From an uncultured Coriobacteriales bacterium (GTDB lineage: Bacteria > Actinomycetota > Coriobacteriia > Coriobacteriales > UMGS124): a stretch of DNA of 60,406 bases. The stretch is from contig CABQHM010000014.1 in assembly GCA_902464015.1 (NCBI GenBank), positions 1 through 60,406 on the forward strand, written 5' to 3'. The position numbers were made by a program, and so were the translations under genes. How positions within the stretch are numbered: position 1 is the stretch's first letter; each line of letters begins with the position of its first letter. The notes under the pieces are model-generated. The model had not been told where the DNA came from. It searched no databases and saw only the letters and a program-made list of their open reading frames with translations. This document shows positions 1-8,752 of this stretch, piece by piece.

Positions 1-1993
1 TGGCCTCGGTGTAGACCTGCAGGCCGAGGGCGTACAGGGCGGTGGTCATGAAGCGCTGGGCATGCTGGGACTGCTGCATGTCGAGCTCGTCGACCGTGTT
101 GGGCGTGACCATGACCACGTGCTTCTTGTGCACGGTGAGCCACAGCGCGCAGTCGAAGGCCTGGGCATTGGAGCCGTAGACCACGACGTTGTCGCCCAGA
201 TCGGCGAACATGAACTGCTCGAGGTCAACGACCTCGACACCCTCGCCGCCCAGGTCGAGCGCGGTGCGGGAGCCGCCGCAGGCAAGCACGAGCGCGTCGG
301 GGGCTGCCTGGGCAACCGTGTCGGCCGTGACCTCGGTGTCGGTCACAACAGTGACGCCAGCAAGCTCGAGCTGCTTCTGGAGATAGGCGTTGAGCTGGTC
401 GAGGTTCTCGTGCGGGCCCTTCACGGCGCTGGCGAAGGGAAGCATGCCGCCCAGGATACCGGACTTCTCATACAGCGTGACGGTGTGGCCGCGAAGAGCC
501 GCGATGCGGGCGGCCTCCATGCCGGCGGGGCCACCGCCGACGACCATGACGTTCTTGGGGGCTGCGGCAGGCTCGAGCTCGTAGGTGGCCGGGCCGTTCT
601 CAGTCATAACGCGCTGGGTGAGTGCATTGACGCGGCAGTAGCCCAGGGCGCGGTTCATCTGGTTCGAGCCGATGTGGCAGTGCAGGCAGCGCGTGCAGGG
701 CGCAATCTCGTCGATGCGGCCCTCGCGCAGCTTGTTGACGTAATCGAAGTCAACGGTGAGCGGGCGGGTCATCATGTAGAAGTCGACCTTGCCCTCGGCC
801 AGAGCCTGCTCGAAGAACTCGGGGGCATGGGCGGGATCGTTGTAGGTCACGCAACCGCAGGGGATGGAAAGTGCCTGCTTGTAGCGCTCGACCACGCCGA
901 TGAGCATGCCGGCGCCCTGGTGGGAACCGTCGAGGTAGCCCTGCCAGTTCTTGGAGAAGTCGTACTGGGTGCCGAAGCCCGTGACGCCCTCAATGCCGTT
1001 GAGCAGGAAGTACAGGTCGCTGCCGAACTGGCAGGGGTGGTTGCCGAGCGGACCCAGACGCAGGTGCATCGAGTCTGCGTCGGCCTCCTCCATGCACTTG
1101 GCCATGGCGATGCCCTCTTCCACCGTCGTGACCTTGTTGCGGGGGTTGGTCACCATGTTATCGGTGGTCATGAGCGTGGCGCTGTTGTCGAGGTTGTCGT
1201 TGTCCTCGATGCAGTTGATGAGGATCTGCACGACGAAGTCCTCGCCGGCGGCCGCCTTGATCTTCTGGATGCACTCGCACACCCAGCGCGAACGGTTCTC
1301 GGGCGTGGCGAAGCCGTATTCGTCGGTACGGGTGTTGTAGAAGCGCGAGAGGAACTGCTCGCCCTGGTTGAAGCCGGCGGCGTTGATCTCGATGGCCTCG
1401 AAGCCCATCTCCTTGAGCTGGGTGGCGTACGTAGCTGTGACGTCCTCCATGGCCTGGATCTGCCCGACGGTCATGGCATCCTCAGCCACGCTCGAGCCGA
1501 AGAGGGCCCACTGATAGCCCAGGTGAGAGCCGTACTCGGCGCAGGCTTCCACGAGACGCTTGCCGAAGTCGAGAGCGTCTGCGCCGAAGGTGCCGTCCTC
1601 GCCCAGAGCGAAGGCTTCGCCCTCGACCCAGATCATCTCAACGCCACCCTTGGCGAGGTTGACGTAGTAGTCAAACAGCTCATCGGTGTAACCGGCCAGG
1701 TAGGTGGCCGAACCGGCAGCGGACTTCACCATGCGGTGGGACAGCTCGATGTTGCCCAGCTTCCAGGGGGAGAACAGCGTGGCGAAATCGGTCTCGGTGC
1801 CGAGCCAGTCGCTGTCCTGGGGGTTGATGGAAGCGGTGTAGAGAAGCTCGTCGGCGGCCTGGGCGCTCTCGGCCTGAGCATCAGCCTGCTCGGACTTGGC
1901 TTCCTCAGCAATGGCGCTGCTTGCCACGAGCGCGCTGGCGGCTGCGGTGCTGGCACCGGCAAGGAACGTGCGACGAGAAATCGTGCTGTTCAT
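1..1993 (-). CDS. Tat-exported Old Yellow Enzyme family NADH:flavin oxidoreductase (3' end outside window)
   Basis: Read on the minus strand from ATG at 1993, the protein opens with a twin-arginine signal (SRRTFLAGAST, then a small-residue hydrophobic stretch ending near SAIAEE). An OYE-type TIM barrel follows. A cysteine cluster reading CTRCLHCHIG then a fourth Cys in LGYC matches the [4Fe-4S] site of the 2,4-dienoyl-CoA reductase/trimethylamine dehydrogenase/BaiCD branch. After it comes a nucleotide-binding motif (VVGGGPAGMEAA). About 664 residues are present and the frame runs off the window, so the C-terminus is missing. Such enzymes move electrons from NAD(P)H through FMN, Fe-S and FAD to enoates or similar substrates. 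Export is unusual for the cytosolic members but common for reductases in this lineage. The substrate is unknown. A LuxR regulator lies immediately upstream on the same strand. Confidence 0.85.
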   Translation of the reverse strand, partial: MNSTISRRTFLAGASTAAASALVASSAIAEEAKSEQADAQAESAQAADELLYTASINPQDSDWLGTETDFATLFSPWKLGNIELSHRMVKSAAGSATYLAGYTDELFDYYVNLAKGGVEMIWVEGEAFALGEDGTFGADALDFGKRLVEACAEYGSHLGYQWALFGSSVAEDAMTVGQIQAMEDVTATYATQLKEMGFEAIEINAAGFNQGEQFLSRFYNTRTDEYGFATPENRSRWVCECIQKIKAAAGEDFVVQILINCIEDNDNLDNSATLMTTDNMVTNPRNKVTTVEEGIAMAKCMEEADADSMHLRLGPLGNHPCQFGSDLYFLLNGIEGVTGFGTQYDFSKNWQGYLDGSHQGAGMLIGVVERYKQALSIPCGCVTYNDPAHAPEFFEQALAEGKVDFYMMTRPLTVDFDYVNKLREGRIDEIAPCTRCLHCHIGSNQMNRALGYCRVNALTQRVMTENGPATYELEPAAAPKNVMVVGGGPAGMEAARIAALRGHTVTLYEKSGILGGMLPFASAVKGPHENLDQLNAYLQKQLELAGVTVVTDTEVTADTVAQAAPDALVLACGGSRTALDLGGEGVEVVDLEQFMFADLGDNVVVYGSNAQAFDCALWLTVHKKHVVMVTPNTVDELDMQQSQHAQRFMTTALYALGLQVYTEA

Positions 1994-2136
1994 GCATATC
2001 TCCCTTGTGTCTCCTTTGCACCCACGATTGGGTGCGTGTCCAAGGCGAGTATGGCGCGGACAAAGCGCGATTGTCATTGCCTGGGCAAGGGTGAAGTTGG
2101 CTCTCAGCTTCACATGACAAGGGTTAGGCGAGCTAT

Positions 2137-3702
2137 CTACCTGGCCTGACACATGAGTTCGAGAAGCTCTTGCTTTGAGTGTACGTCGAGCTTGCGGTAG
2201 AGGCTCTTCTTGTGCGTGCGCACGGTGTTGTCGGACACGCCAAGCGCCTGGGCGATGGTGGGCGTGTCGAGACCGCGCACCACGAGCGGCAGAATCTCCG
2301 TTTCGCGCGGCGTCAGCTCATATGTTGTGGCCACCCCTTCAGCCCATGTGGCGATGGCAGATTCCATGCGCTCTACGGGGCTGGCCGAATCCTGGACAGG
2401 GAGATTTTCATCGTTGCCTGCCTGGGCGCCGATCGTATCTTGGTCTAGCTTGCGGTGCTCGCGCATTTGCAGCATGAGGGCCATAGAGAGTACGTAGATG
2501 CACACGACCACGCTGAGCGCCAGTCCCGGCAGACTCCCCACCCACAGGTCGCGCGTGATGAGGCTTGCAAGGGTTCCCAGGCATGCGAACAGCAGGGCCA
2601 ATCCCAATGCCAGGCAGTATGTGGGCAGCCGCAATGCGTCCGAGGTGTCATGCGTGCTTAGACTGTGCACGGTGATGACGGCGAGCATGAACTCGAAGAA
2701 AAAGTTGGCAAAGCAGGCAAAGGCGGTGCTGAGTCCCAGCTCGGCAATGCTGAACACGACGAAGCCCGAAGCCGCAAAGGGGAAAGCGGCCTGGTAAAAG
2801 CCCATGGGTGTCACAATTTTGCCGTGTTTTTGCCATAGGCCGAGCATCACGATGCCGGCGACAAGCGTAAAGAGGGGAGAGCCGAGCATGACGGCGAGGT
2901 TGTTGGCGCCGTTGCTGAGGGCTACCATGCGAGACAAGCCCGCCACGAAACCCAGCGAAGCGAAGCTGAGGGCAGTGATGCCATAGCCTCGCCAGGCGGC
3001 GCGGGCCGTGCCCGGGGCCTCGCCCTGAGATTGAGCCGCCTGAAAGGTGCTCGCGCTTTCGATGGTGTTTGACTCGCTGATGCTCGGCTCATCTGCAGCG
3101 GGCCCGCCGATGGGAAGCGTATGCATTCCTGTGCGTCGAAGGGTGACAGAGCAGCAGGTGAGAACCCCAGCAATAAGATACTTGGAAAGCGTCGGCGAGA
3201 ACGCCAGGGTAAGGCCAGCGAGCGGGAAGAGCACGCAGGCACAGCCCACGGTTCCCACAAGACGCCCGAGGGGTAGCGTTTTGAGCGTGCATCCCCAGCC
3301 GAAGAAACCCGCCGCCAGGCCGAGGCCGAGCACCGCCGCTGTGAGCGCCAAAAGGGGCGCGCAGGCAGTTTCGCTTGTCAACAGGTTTGTGAGGACGCAT
3401 GTTCCGCCGACGATGCCTACCGCCTCGACAAGTGCGACAATTCCAGTCGCGTCTTTTGCCGCCAGTATGAACCGATGGCTCAGCGCGAGGCCAAGCAGCG
3501 TGGCTCCTGCCACAAGAAAGCAGGGGATGGTGAAAAACGTAAAGATGTCAAGCGAGGTGTAGGGTCGGGCGATACTGGAGACTGCGCCGCCCCAAAAGAG
3601 GAAGTCGACAACGGCGAGAAACGAGGCAAAGCCCGCGACAAGCGTCAGGTCTGCCTCTATGCCGGAAAGCCACGCCGGCGTTTTGTTCCAGATGCGTCCC
3701 AC
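2137..3702 (-). CDS. Membrane-bound LuxR-family transcriptional regulator
   Basis: About 521 residues: a long N-terminal part with roughly ten to twelve hydrophobic segments, then a C-terminal LuxR/GerE helix-turn-helix (LTPRETEILPLVVRG through NTVRTHKKSLYRKLDVHS). I place the start at GTG 3702 because an ideal AAGGAGG Shine-Dalgarno lies five bases upstream; a longer frame to GTG 3750 lacks one. This architecture, a multi-pass domain joined directly to LuxR, recurs several times in the window beside flavoprotein genes. The membrane part probably senses a substrate or membrane state, which is inference. Here it lies upstream of the OYE-type reductase on the same strand. Confidence 0.85.
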   Translation of the reverse strand: MGRIWNKTPAWLSGIEADLTLVAGFASFLAVVDFLFWGGAVSSIARPYTSLDIFTFFTIPCFLVAGATLLGLALSHRFILAAKDATGIVALVEAVGIVGGTCVLTNLLTSETACAPLLALTAAVLGLGLAAGFFGWGCTLKTLPLGRLVGTVGCACVLFPLAGLTLAFSPTLSKYLIAGVLTCCSVTLRRTGMHTLPIGGPAADEPSISESNTIESASTFQAAQSQGEAPGTARAAWRGYGITALSFASLGFVAGLSRMVALSNGANNLAVMLGSPLFTLVAGIVMLGLWQKHGKIVTPMGFYQAAFPFAASGFVVFSIAELGLSTAFACFANFFFEFMLAVITVHSLSTHDTSDALRLPTYCLALGLALLFACLGTLASLITRDLWVGSLPGLALSVVVCIYVLSMALMLQMREHRKLDQDTIGAQAGNDENLPVQDSASPVERMESAIATWAEGVATTYELTPRETEILPLVVRGLDTPTIAQALGVSDNTVRTHKKSLYRKLDVHSKQELLELMCQAR

Positions 3703-3860
3703 GCAGGCCTCCTTCACCTTAATGCCGATATGCGCATGAGACAAGGGCACATGATACTACGGCACCTTCGGCTGCCCATGCGTCGCGTGAGGGCGCGGGA
3801 CAGCCGCGCTGGCATATCGCAGGTCTTCATTTACAGGCACTTGTTTGGGTTGATTGGAGC

Positions 3861-3916
3861 GCTGCTGCCCCTTGGCTGCTGCCCCTTGGCTGCTGCCCCT
3901 TGGCTGCTGCCCCTTG
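3861..3916. repeat. Four perfect 14-bp tandem repeats
   Basis: The unit GCTGCTGCCCCTTG is repeated four times without mismatch, in the roughly 350-bp space between the LuxR gene and the ABC permease gene. No convincing gene overlaps it. Perfect short tandem copies are prone to slippage, so copy number probably varies between strains. Confidence 0.9.
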
Positions 3917-4008
3917 GGTGGATGCCTTGAGGGCATACGGCATCGCTTTGGCGCGCATGACGCGTAGGGGCGCGGTGTCGTGTTCGCCTCGAAGTGCTGC
4001 GCTCGGAT

Positions 4009-4048
4009 GGGGCGGAGCCGTGGGGCTTTGGCCCGGCGGTTCCGCCCC
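4009..4048 (-). terminator. GC-rich hairpin downstream of the ABC permease
   Basis: Arms 4009-4020 (GGGGCGGAGCCG) and 4037-4048 (CGGTTCCGCCCC) pair over 12 bp with one G-U, eleven bases past the permease stop. There is no long T-run, so termination efficiency is uncertain. Confidence 0.5.
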
Positions 4049-4058
4049 AATCGCTTCG

Positions 4059-5474
4059 CTACTGTCTGATTGCCTCGATCGCCGAGATCTTCGTTGCCTT
4101 GCGCGCCGGGTAGTAGCCCGAGACGAGGCCGATGAGCATGGAGAACACGACGGCGCCCAGGTAGAGCCACCAGGGGATGACCGACATGCGGGCCGTGGCG
4201 CCGCCGCCCACAAGCGCGTGCAGCCAGCCCTCGTCGGTGAAGTCGCCTGCGCTCACGAGGTTCATGCCGAGCGACACCGCGAAGCTCACAAGGCAGCCGG
4301 CAGCGCCGCCGAGAAGGCCGATGGCGCCTGCCTCGGCCAGGAACAACGCTCGGATGTCGCGTACGTAGCATCCCAGTGCCTTCATCACGCCGATCTCGCG
4401 CGTGCGTTCGGTGATGCTCATCACCATGGTGTTCGTGATTCCCAGCGCGGCCACGAAGAGCGAGATGGCGCCCAGGCCGCCCAGCATGAGCTGCTGTTGA
4501 GCCGCCTGCTGCTCCATGGGTTCGCGGATGGACTCCATCGAGTAGGTCGAGAAGCCCATGCCCTGGATTTCTTTCTCCACGTCGGCCACGTGCGAGATGT
4601 CGTCGACCTTGACGATGGCCTGGCTGTAGGTGAGAGCGGGTGTCTTGCCGCTGACCTGCGCGAGAATCGCCTGTACATCGGCCACGTCCATGACGATGCC
4701 CTGGCTCGTCTCGTCGCCCTTCGAGTAGTCCTCGGCCAGCTTTCCCACGGGATGCAGGGTAAAGCGCATCTTCTCGTTGCCATTTGAGTCGAGCGCGGCG
4801 AGCGTGAGGTTGCCCACCGAGAGGATGTCGAAGAAGGGGTCGGGCGCCAGGCTCTCGTCGGGCATGTCGCCGGTGCCGTCCCAGTTGTAGAGATAGGAAT
4901 AGCGGTCGACGTACTGGCTGCCCTCGGCGCGGTAGGTGTCGGAGAAGTTGTAGGCGAGCCACTGGCCCACAAGTACATCTATCGCGCCGCCCGTTGTTGC
5001 CTTGGACATGCCGCTGGTAGATGGCTTGAGTTGCTCGCCCTCGATGGGTTCGTATCCCACGCTGTCGAGCGCCGACGCGTTCATGCCCACGATGGTGGCC
5101 CAGCTGCACACGTACCTGTCGCCGGTGCCAGCATAGAGCGTGAACATCGTGTCGTCGCTGTCCAGGGACAGGGACATCTTGGGGCTCACGGCGGCGACGC
5201 CCTCGATTGCCTCCATCTGGGCGACGGTGTCGTCGTTGAGCTTGATGCCGTCGTCGGATGACGAGTACGCATACGGCGCATTCACCTGGATCACGCTGAG
5301 GTCGCCCATCTGCGCGAGCGTCTGGCTCATCTGCTCGGAGAGTCCCAGGCCGATGGAGACCATGATGACAATGGAGCAGGTACCCACGAGGACGCCCAGC
5401 GAGGTGAGGACGGTGCGGGCGCGTCTGCGCTTGAGGTTCTGCAGGCACATGCCTGCGATGTCGGAGGCCCGCAC
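4059..5474 (-). CDS. MacB/FtsX-type ABC transporter permease
   Basis: 471 residues: an N-terminal membrane segment (about residues 20-45), a large extracytoplasmic MacB-like domain, and three C-terminal membrane segments in the FtsX domain (GLGAISLFVAALGITNTM, ITERTREIGVMKALGC). The ITERTREIG motif is typical of MacB permeases. The start is GTG at 5474, a few bases after the upstream stop, so it is translationally coupled. It is the last gene of a three-gene operon with an ATPase and a membrane-anchored surface protein. Such systems usually act as mechanotransmitters or export peptides or lipoproteins rather than importing. The substrate cannot be told. Confidence 0.88.
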   Translation of the reverse strand: MRASDIAGMCLQNLKRRRARTVLTSLGVLVGTCSIVIMVSIGLGLSEQMSQTLAQMGDLSVIQVNAPYAYSSSDDGIKLNDDTVAQMEAIEGVAAVSPKMSLSLDSDDTMFTLYAGTGDRYVCSWATIVGMNASALDSVGYEPIEGEQLKPSTSGMSKATTGGAIDVLVGQWLAYNFSDTYRAEGSQYVDRYSYLYNWDGTGDMPDESLAPDPFFDILSVGNLTLAALDSNGNEKMRFTLHPVGKLAEDYSKGDETSQGIVMDVADVQAILAQVSGKTPALTYSQAIVKVDDISHVADVEKEIQGMGFSTYSMESIREPMEQQAAQQQLMLGGLGAISLFVAALGITNTMVMSITERTREIGVMKALGCYVRDIRALFLAEAGAIGLLGGAAGCLVSFAVSLGMNLVSAGDFTDEGWLHALVGGGATARMSVIPWWLYLGAVVFSMLIGLVSGYYPARKATKISAIEAIRQ

Positions 5475-5477
5475 GGG

Positions 5478-7439
5478 CTAGGGCCTCATGTGCGAAGAGG
5501 CGCCACTGGGGTCGTTTGCCCTGGTGGAGGCGTTGCCGGTTGTGCCAGGCTGCACGGTGCCGGGCTGGCCTGTGCCGGGTTGGCTGCCGCTTGTCTGATT
5601 CAGCTCGCCGGGCACATGGGGTTGGCTGGCGCCGTTGCCGCGCACGATGGTGTCCTGGCCGCGGGGGATGACGGGCACATGCTCGTTGAGCGGAGGCACC
5701 GTGGTACCCCAGTCGCCCCAGTCGTCATCGTCTTCCCAGCTTTGGTTTGCCTTGCGCTTCTTGCTCCCGCGGCGCACGGCAACGACGACCAGGGTGACGG
5801 CAGCAAGCGCGGCAACCACGATGCCAATGATTGCAGGCACGGGGAGATCTTGCTGGGCGCCGTCTCCCTCAAAGCCATCGTCCATGCCGCCGCCGAAGAG
5901 TGCCTGCAGCTCCTCGTCGCTCATGTTTGCATACGGGTCGTCCATGACGTCTACCTGCAGGGGAAACGTCTTGGTCACCGTGTCGCCATTGGCGTTCTCG
6001 TACTCCACGGTGAGCGTGAGGCTGAGCGTGCCGCCCTGCGTGGGCGTGAAGGCAAGGCCGATGGTGCCGCTCTTGCCCGACTCGAGGTTGCCCACGTTCT
6101 GCACGGGCATCTCGGTGTGGATGCCCTCGCCGGAGATGCTCACGGCCACGTTGGACACGGCAGACTTGCCCTTGTTGACGTAGGAGATGGTGACGGTGGC
6201 CTCTTCTCCCACCGAGGCGTAGTCGGGCGCAACGGGGTTCGCGAGCTCAAAGCGGTCGGGCTGGAAGACCGGCACCGTGAGCTTGACCTCGGTGTTTGCG
6301 CTTTTACGCTCGTTATTCTCCACATATTCGTACTTGAAACCGATGGTCACGGTGCCGGGCACGGCCTTGTCGCCGGATATGGCCTTGAGGTTGAGCGTCT
6401 GCTGCTGCAGCTCGCCCGCGCCCAGGTAGGCCGAGTAGAACGTGTTTGTGCCGCCGTTGATGGTGAACTGGTCGCCCGTGTCCACCGACACCACGAGGTT
6501 CTCCACAGTGAGGGAGGTGCTCGTGTTGGTGAAGGCAAACGTGAGCGGGAACGTGCTGCCTGCGGCCACCGCGCCTGTGCCGTCGCCGTAGGAGAAATTG
6601 CTCACGATGACGTTGGGCACGGGCTTGTCGGGGGTACCGGCCGTTGTGGTCTGCTGGATTGAGCCGCCCATGCCGTTGGAGTAGTCAGGCGCGCCCGTGC
6701 TGCCGCCCCAGTCTGCGCCCCCATCGCCGCCCCAGTCACCGGAACCGTCGCCGCTTCCGTCGCCCGGGGTTGTGCCGCCGTCGCCCGCGCCGCCCTGGTC
6801 AGGGTTGTCGCCTGTGCCGGGGGTGGGCGCAGTGCAGGGAATGGGCACACTGTCGGTCGCGCTCGCCTGGGTGAGGGCGCCGTCACGCACGTAGTTGAAG
6901 CGCGTCTCCACGCCGAGCGACTGTGCAGCATTGGCACTGCCGTCGAGTGCGGCAACGGTGATCTTGACGGTCTGCTTGCCGTGCGGCTCGATGTCGGGCA
7001 GGGCAAGCGTGGAGGAGTTGCCCACAAGCACGAGTCCCGAGGAGGTCGAGAACGAGGCGACGGGCTGGATGAGCGCGGTGTCGCCCGTGTTCTCGAACGT
7101 CACCTCCACCTCAGCCTGCTGGCCGGGAGCCAGGGCTGGGATGTCGGCGCGGCTGGCAATGAGCGTGGGCGCAGGCGAGGGGGCGGGCGCCGGGCTGGGC
7201 TCGGGCTGGGGGTTGTCGGGTGCAGGGTTTACGGTGATGCCGCCCTGCTCACCGCCAGAGGTGCCCGGCTGCTCGCTGATGATGGGCACGTCGCCTTCTG
7301 CCAGGGCGCGGTGCGCGTTGAGGGCAAAAGGTGTAGCCGAGCACGCTACGGCCAAGGCCACACCGGACAGAGCGACTGCAAGTCGATGCATGGTTCGGCG
7401 CGTGCGCACGGCTGTGATGGCGGGTATGACGAGGGGCAT
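5478..7439 (-). CDS. Membrane-anchored surface protein with Ig-like (CARDB/COG1361-type) domains
   Basis: 653 residues from ATG 7439. This start has AAGGAG five bases upstream, inside the end of the ATPase gene; a longer frame to 7466 is less likely. It has an N-terminal signal or membrane segment ending near AHRALAEG, a Pro-rich stretch, a Gly/Asp-rich linker (DGSGDGSGDWGGDG), and two or more beta-sandwich repeats resembling CARDB/S-layer-like domains (VISYVNKGKSAVSNV). One C-terminal transmembrane helix (PAIIGIVVAALAAVTLVVV) is followed by a basic anchor and a cytoplasmic tail of about 75 residues rich in Gly, Thr and Gln. Lying between ATPase and permease genes, it probably works with them as an extracytoplasmic adaptor. 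Confidence 0.75.
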   Translation of the reverse strand: MPLVIPAITAVRTRRTMHRLAVALSGVALAVACSATPFALNAHRALAEGDVPIISEQPGTSGGEQGGITVNPAPDNPQPEPSPAPAPSPAPTLIASRADIPALAPGQQAEVEVTFENTGDTALIQPVASFSTSSGLVLVGNSSTLALPDIEPHGKQTVKITVAALDGSANAAQSLGVETRFNYVRDGALTQASATDSVPIPCTAPTPGTGDNPDQGGAGDGGTTPGDGSGDGSGDWGGDGGADWGGSTGAPDYSNGMGGSIQQTTTAGTPDKPVPNVIVSNFSYGDGTGAVAAGSTFPLTFAFTNTSTSLTVENLVVSVDTGDQFTINGGTNTFYSAYLGAGELQQQTLNLKAISGDKAVPGTVTIGFKYEYVENNERKSANTEVKLTVPVFQPDRFELANPVAPDYASVGEEATVTISYVNKGKSAVSNVAVSISGEGIHTEMPVQNVGNLESGKSGTIGLAFTPTQGGTLSLTLTVEYENANGDTVTKTFPLQVDVMDDPYANMSDEELQALFGGGMDDGFEGDGAQQDLPVPAIIGIVVAALAAVTLVVVAVRRGSKKRKANQSWEDDDDWGDWGTTVPPLNEHVPVIPRGQDTIVRGNGASQPHVPGELNQTSGSQPGTGQPGTVQPGTTGNASTRANDPSGASSHMRP

Positions 7440-7441
7440 TC

Positions 7442-8401
7442 TTACTCCTTGATTGCGGCGTCGCATTGCGCGCGGCCGGTTGGTTCGCTGGTGGCGGAGG
7501 TTGCAGGGACTTTTACGCCAGCGTTGGGCCCGGGTCGGTCGGCGTCCCCGTCGCGGGCGTCGGTGGCCGCGCTCGGCGACTCGGCAGTCTGGGGGCCGAT
7601 GCCGGGCCCGGGTCGGTCGTCACCGCAGCTTGGCTGCCCAGTGGGGGCGTCTGGCTGATTGCTGCCCCTGGTCGACGGCTCGGCGGGGGCGGCAGAATGC
7701 GCCACGCGTTCGTCGCTCACGATGAGACCGTCGATGAGCGTGACGATGCGGTCGGCGTAGGCCGCCATGTTGGGGTCGTGCGTCACGAGCACGATGGTCT
7801 GGCCGTGGGCGCGCGCAAAGCCGCAAATCATCTGCATGACCTCGGCGGTTGTTTTCGAGTCGAGGTTGCCGGTGGGTTCGTCGGCGAACATCACGCGCGG
7901 CCGCGTTACGAAGGCGCGCGCGATGCCTACGCGCTGCTGCTGGCCACCCGACATCTGGCTGGGGAAATGGTCGGCTCGACTGCCCAGGCCCACGCGGGCG
8001 AGCATCTTGCGGGCCAGCGCCTCGCGCTTGCGCTTGGGCATGCCGCGGAAGGCGAGGGGCAACGCCACGTTTTCGGTGGCGGTCAGTGCGGGTAGGAGGT
8101 TGTAGGCCTGGAAGATGAACCCCAGGTACTTCTGGCGAAAAGCCGCAAGCTCGTTTTCGTCCATGCGTGAGATGGGCGCACCTGCGATGTAGACGCAGCC
8201 CCGCGTTGGTTTCTCAAGGCCTGCGAGCTGGTTGAGCAGCGTGGACTTGCCTGAGCCCGAGGTGCCGAAGATGCAGCAGACCTCGCCGGCCATGATGTCC
8301 AGGTCGATGCGCTTGAGCGCCACCACGGTATCGTCTGCCAGGCGATATTCCTTGCGTAAGCCGCGCACCTGGATGACAGGGCTCTTGCTGGCGTTGTCCA
8401 T
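7442..8401 (-). CDS. ABC transporter ATP-binding protein, LolD/MacB type
   Basis: 319 residues from ATG 8401, which has GGAGG at good spacing; an upstream in-frame ATG lacks that support. Walker A GTSGSGKST is at about residues 46-54, signature MSGGQQQR at about 149-156, Walker B VMFADEP at about 169-175, followed by the D-loop (GNLDSK) and the H-loop (VTHD). A Pro/Gly-rich C-terminal tail of about 85 residues follows the ATPase core and is not usual for the family. First gene of the operon with the surface protein and permease. Confidence 0.92.
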   Translation of the reverse strand: MDNASKSPVIQVRGLRKEYRLADDTVVALKRIDLDIMAGEVCCIFGTSGSGKSTLLNQLAGLEKPTRGCVYIAGAPISRMDENELAAFRQKYLGFIFQAYNLLPALTATENVALPLAFRGMPKRKREALARKMLARVGLGSRADHFPSQMSGGQQQRVGIARAFVTRPRVMFADEPTGNLDSKTTAEVMQMICGFARAHGQTIVLVTHDPNMAAYADRIVTLIDGLIVSDERVAHSAAPAEPSTRGSNQPDAPTGQPSCGDDRPGPGIGPQTAESPSAATDARDGDADRPGPNAGVKVPATSATSEPTGRAQCDAAIKE

Positions 8402-8462
8402 GCTCACCTCCCCAACCTTCTCGACGGTATTCCCCATGCCCGCCCTTCGGGCAATGCCGCCC

Positions 8463-8491
8463 ATTATAAGAGAACCCCGCCCGCCCCTGTC
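8463..8491 (-). promoter_or_regulatory. Predicted promoter of the ABC operon
   Basis: On the minus strand a consensus -10 TATAAT (8463-8468) sits 17 bases from a weak -35 GACAGG (8486-8491), about 60 bases before the ATPase start. The remaining space up to 8752 shows no gene I can support. Confidence 0.5.
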
Positions 8492-8752
8492 GGCGTTTTA
8501 CGGGTTGTTGGTGACATCACCGTAAGGTTGTGGATTGGTTGGAGAGGCGCGGCGGATGCGGATGACCCAAAAGGGCAGCTCCTGCCGTTGATGGCATTGA
8601 GTGTCGACGGCCTTTCGAGCTTGCGGTGTGCCTGAGTGAGAGACTTGTTTTGCGCATGGACCTGGCCGCTGCCGGTCTCTCGTTGGCTGGGGCTTACCGA
8701 GGGGCCCTTGCGTGTGCGACCCTCGCGGACCGGCTCGCATCCCGACGTGCGG

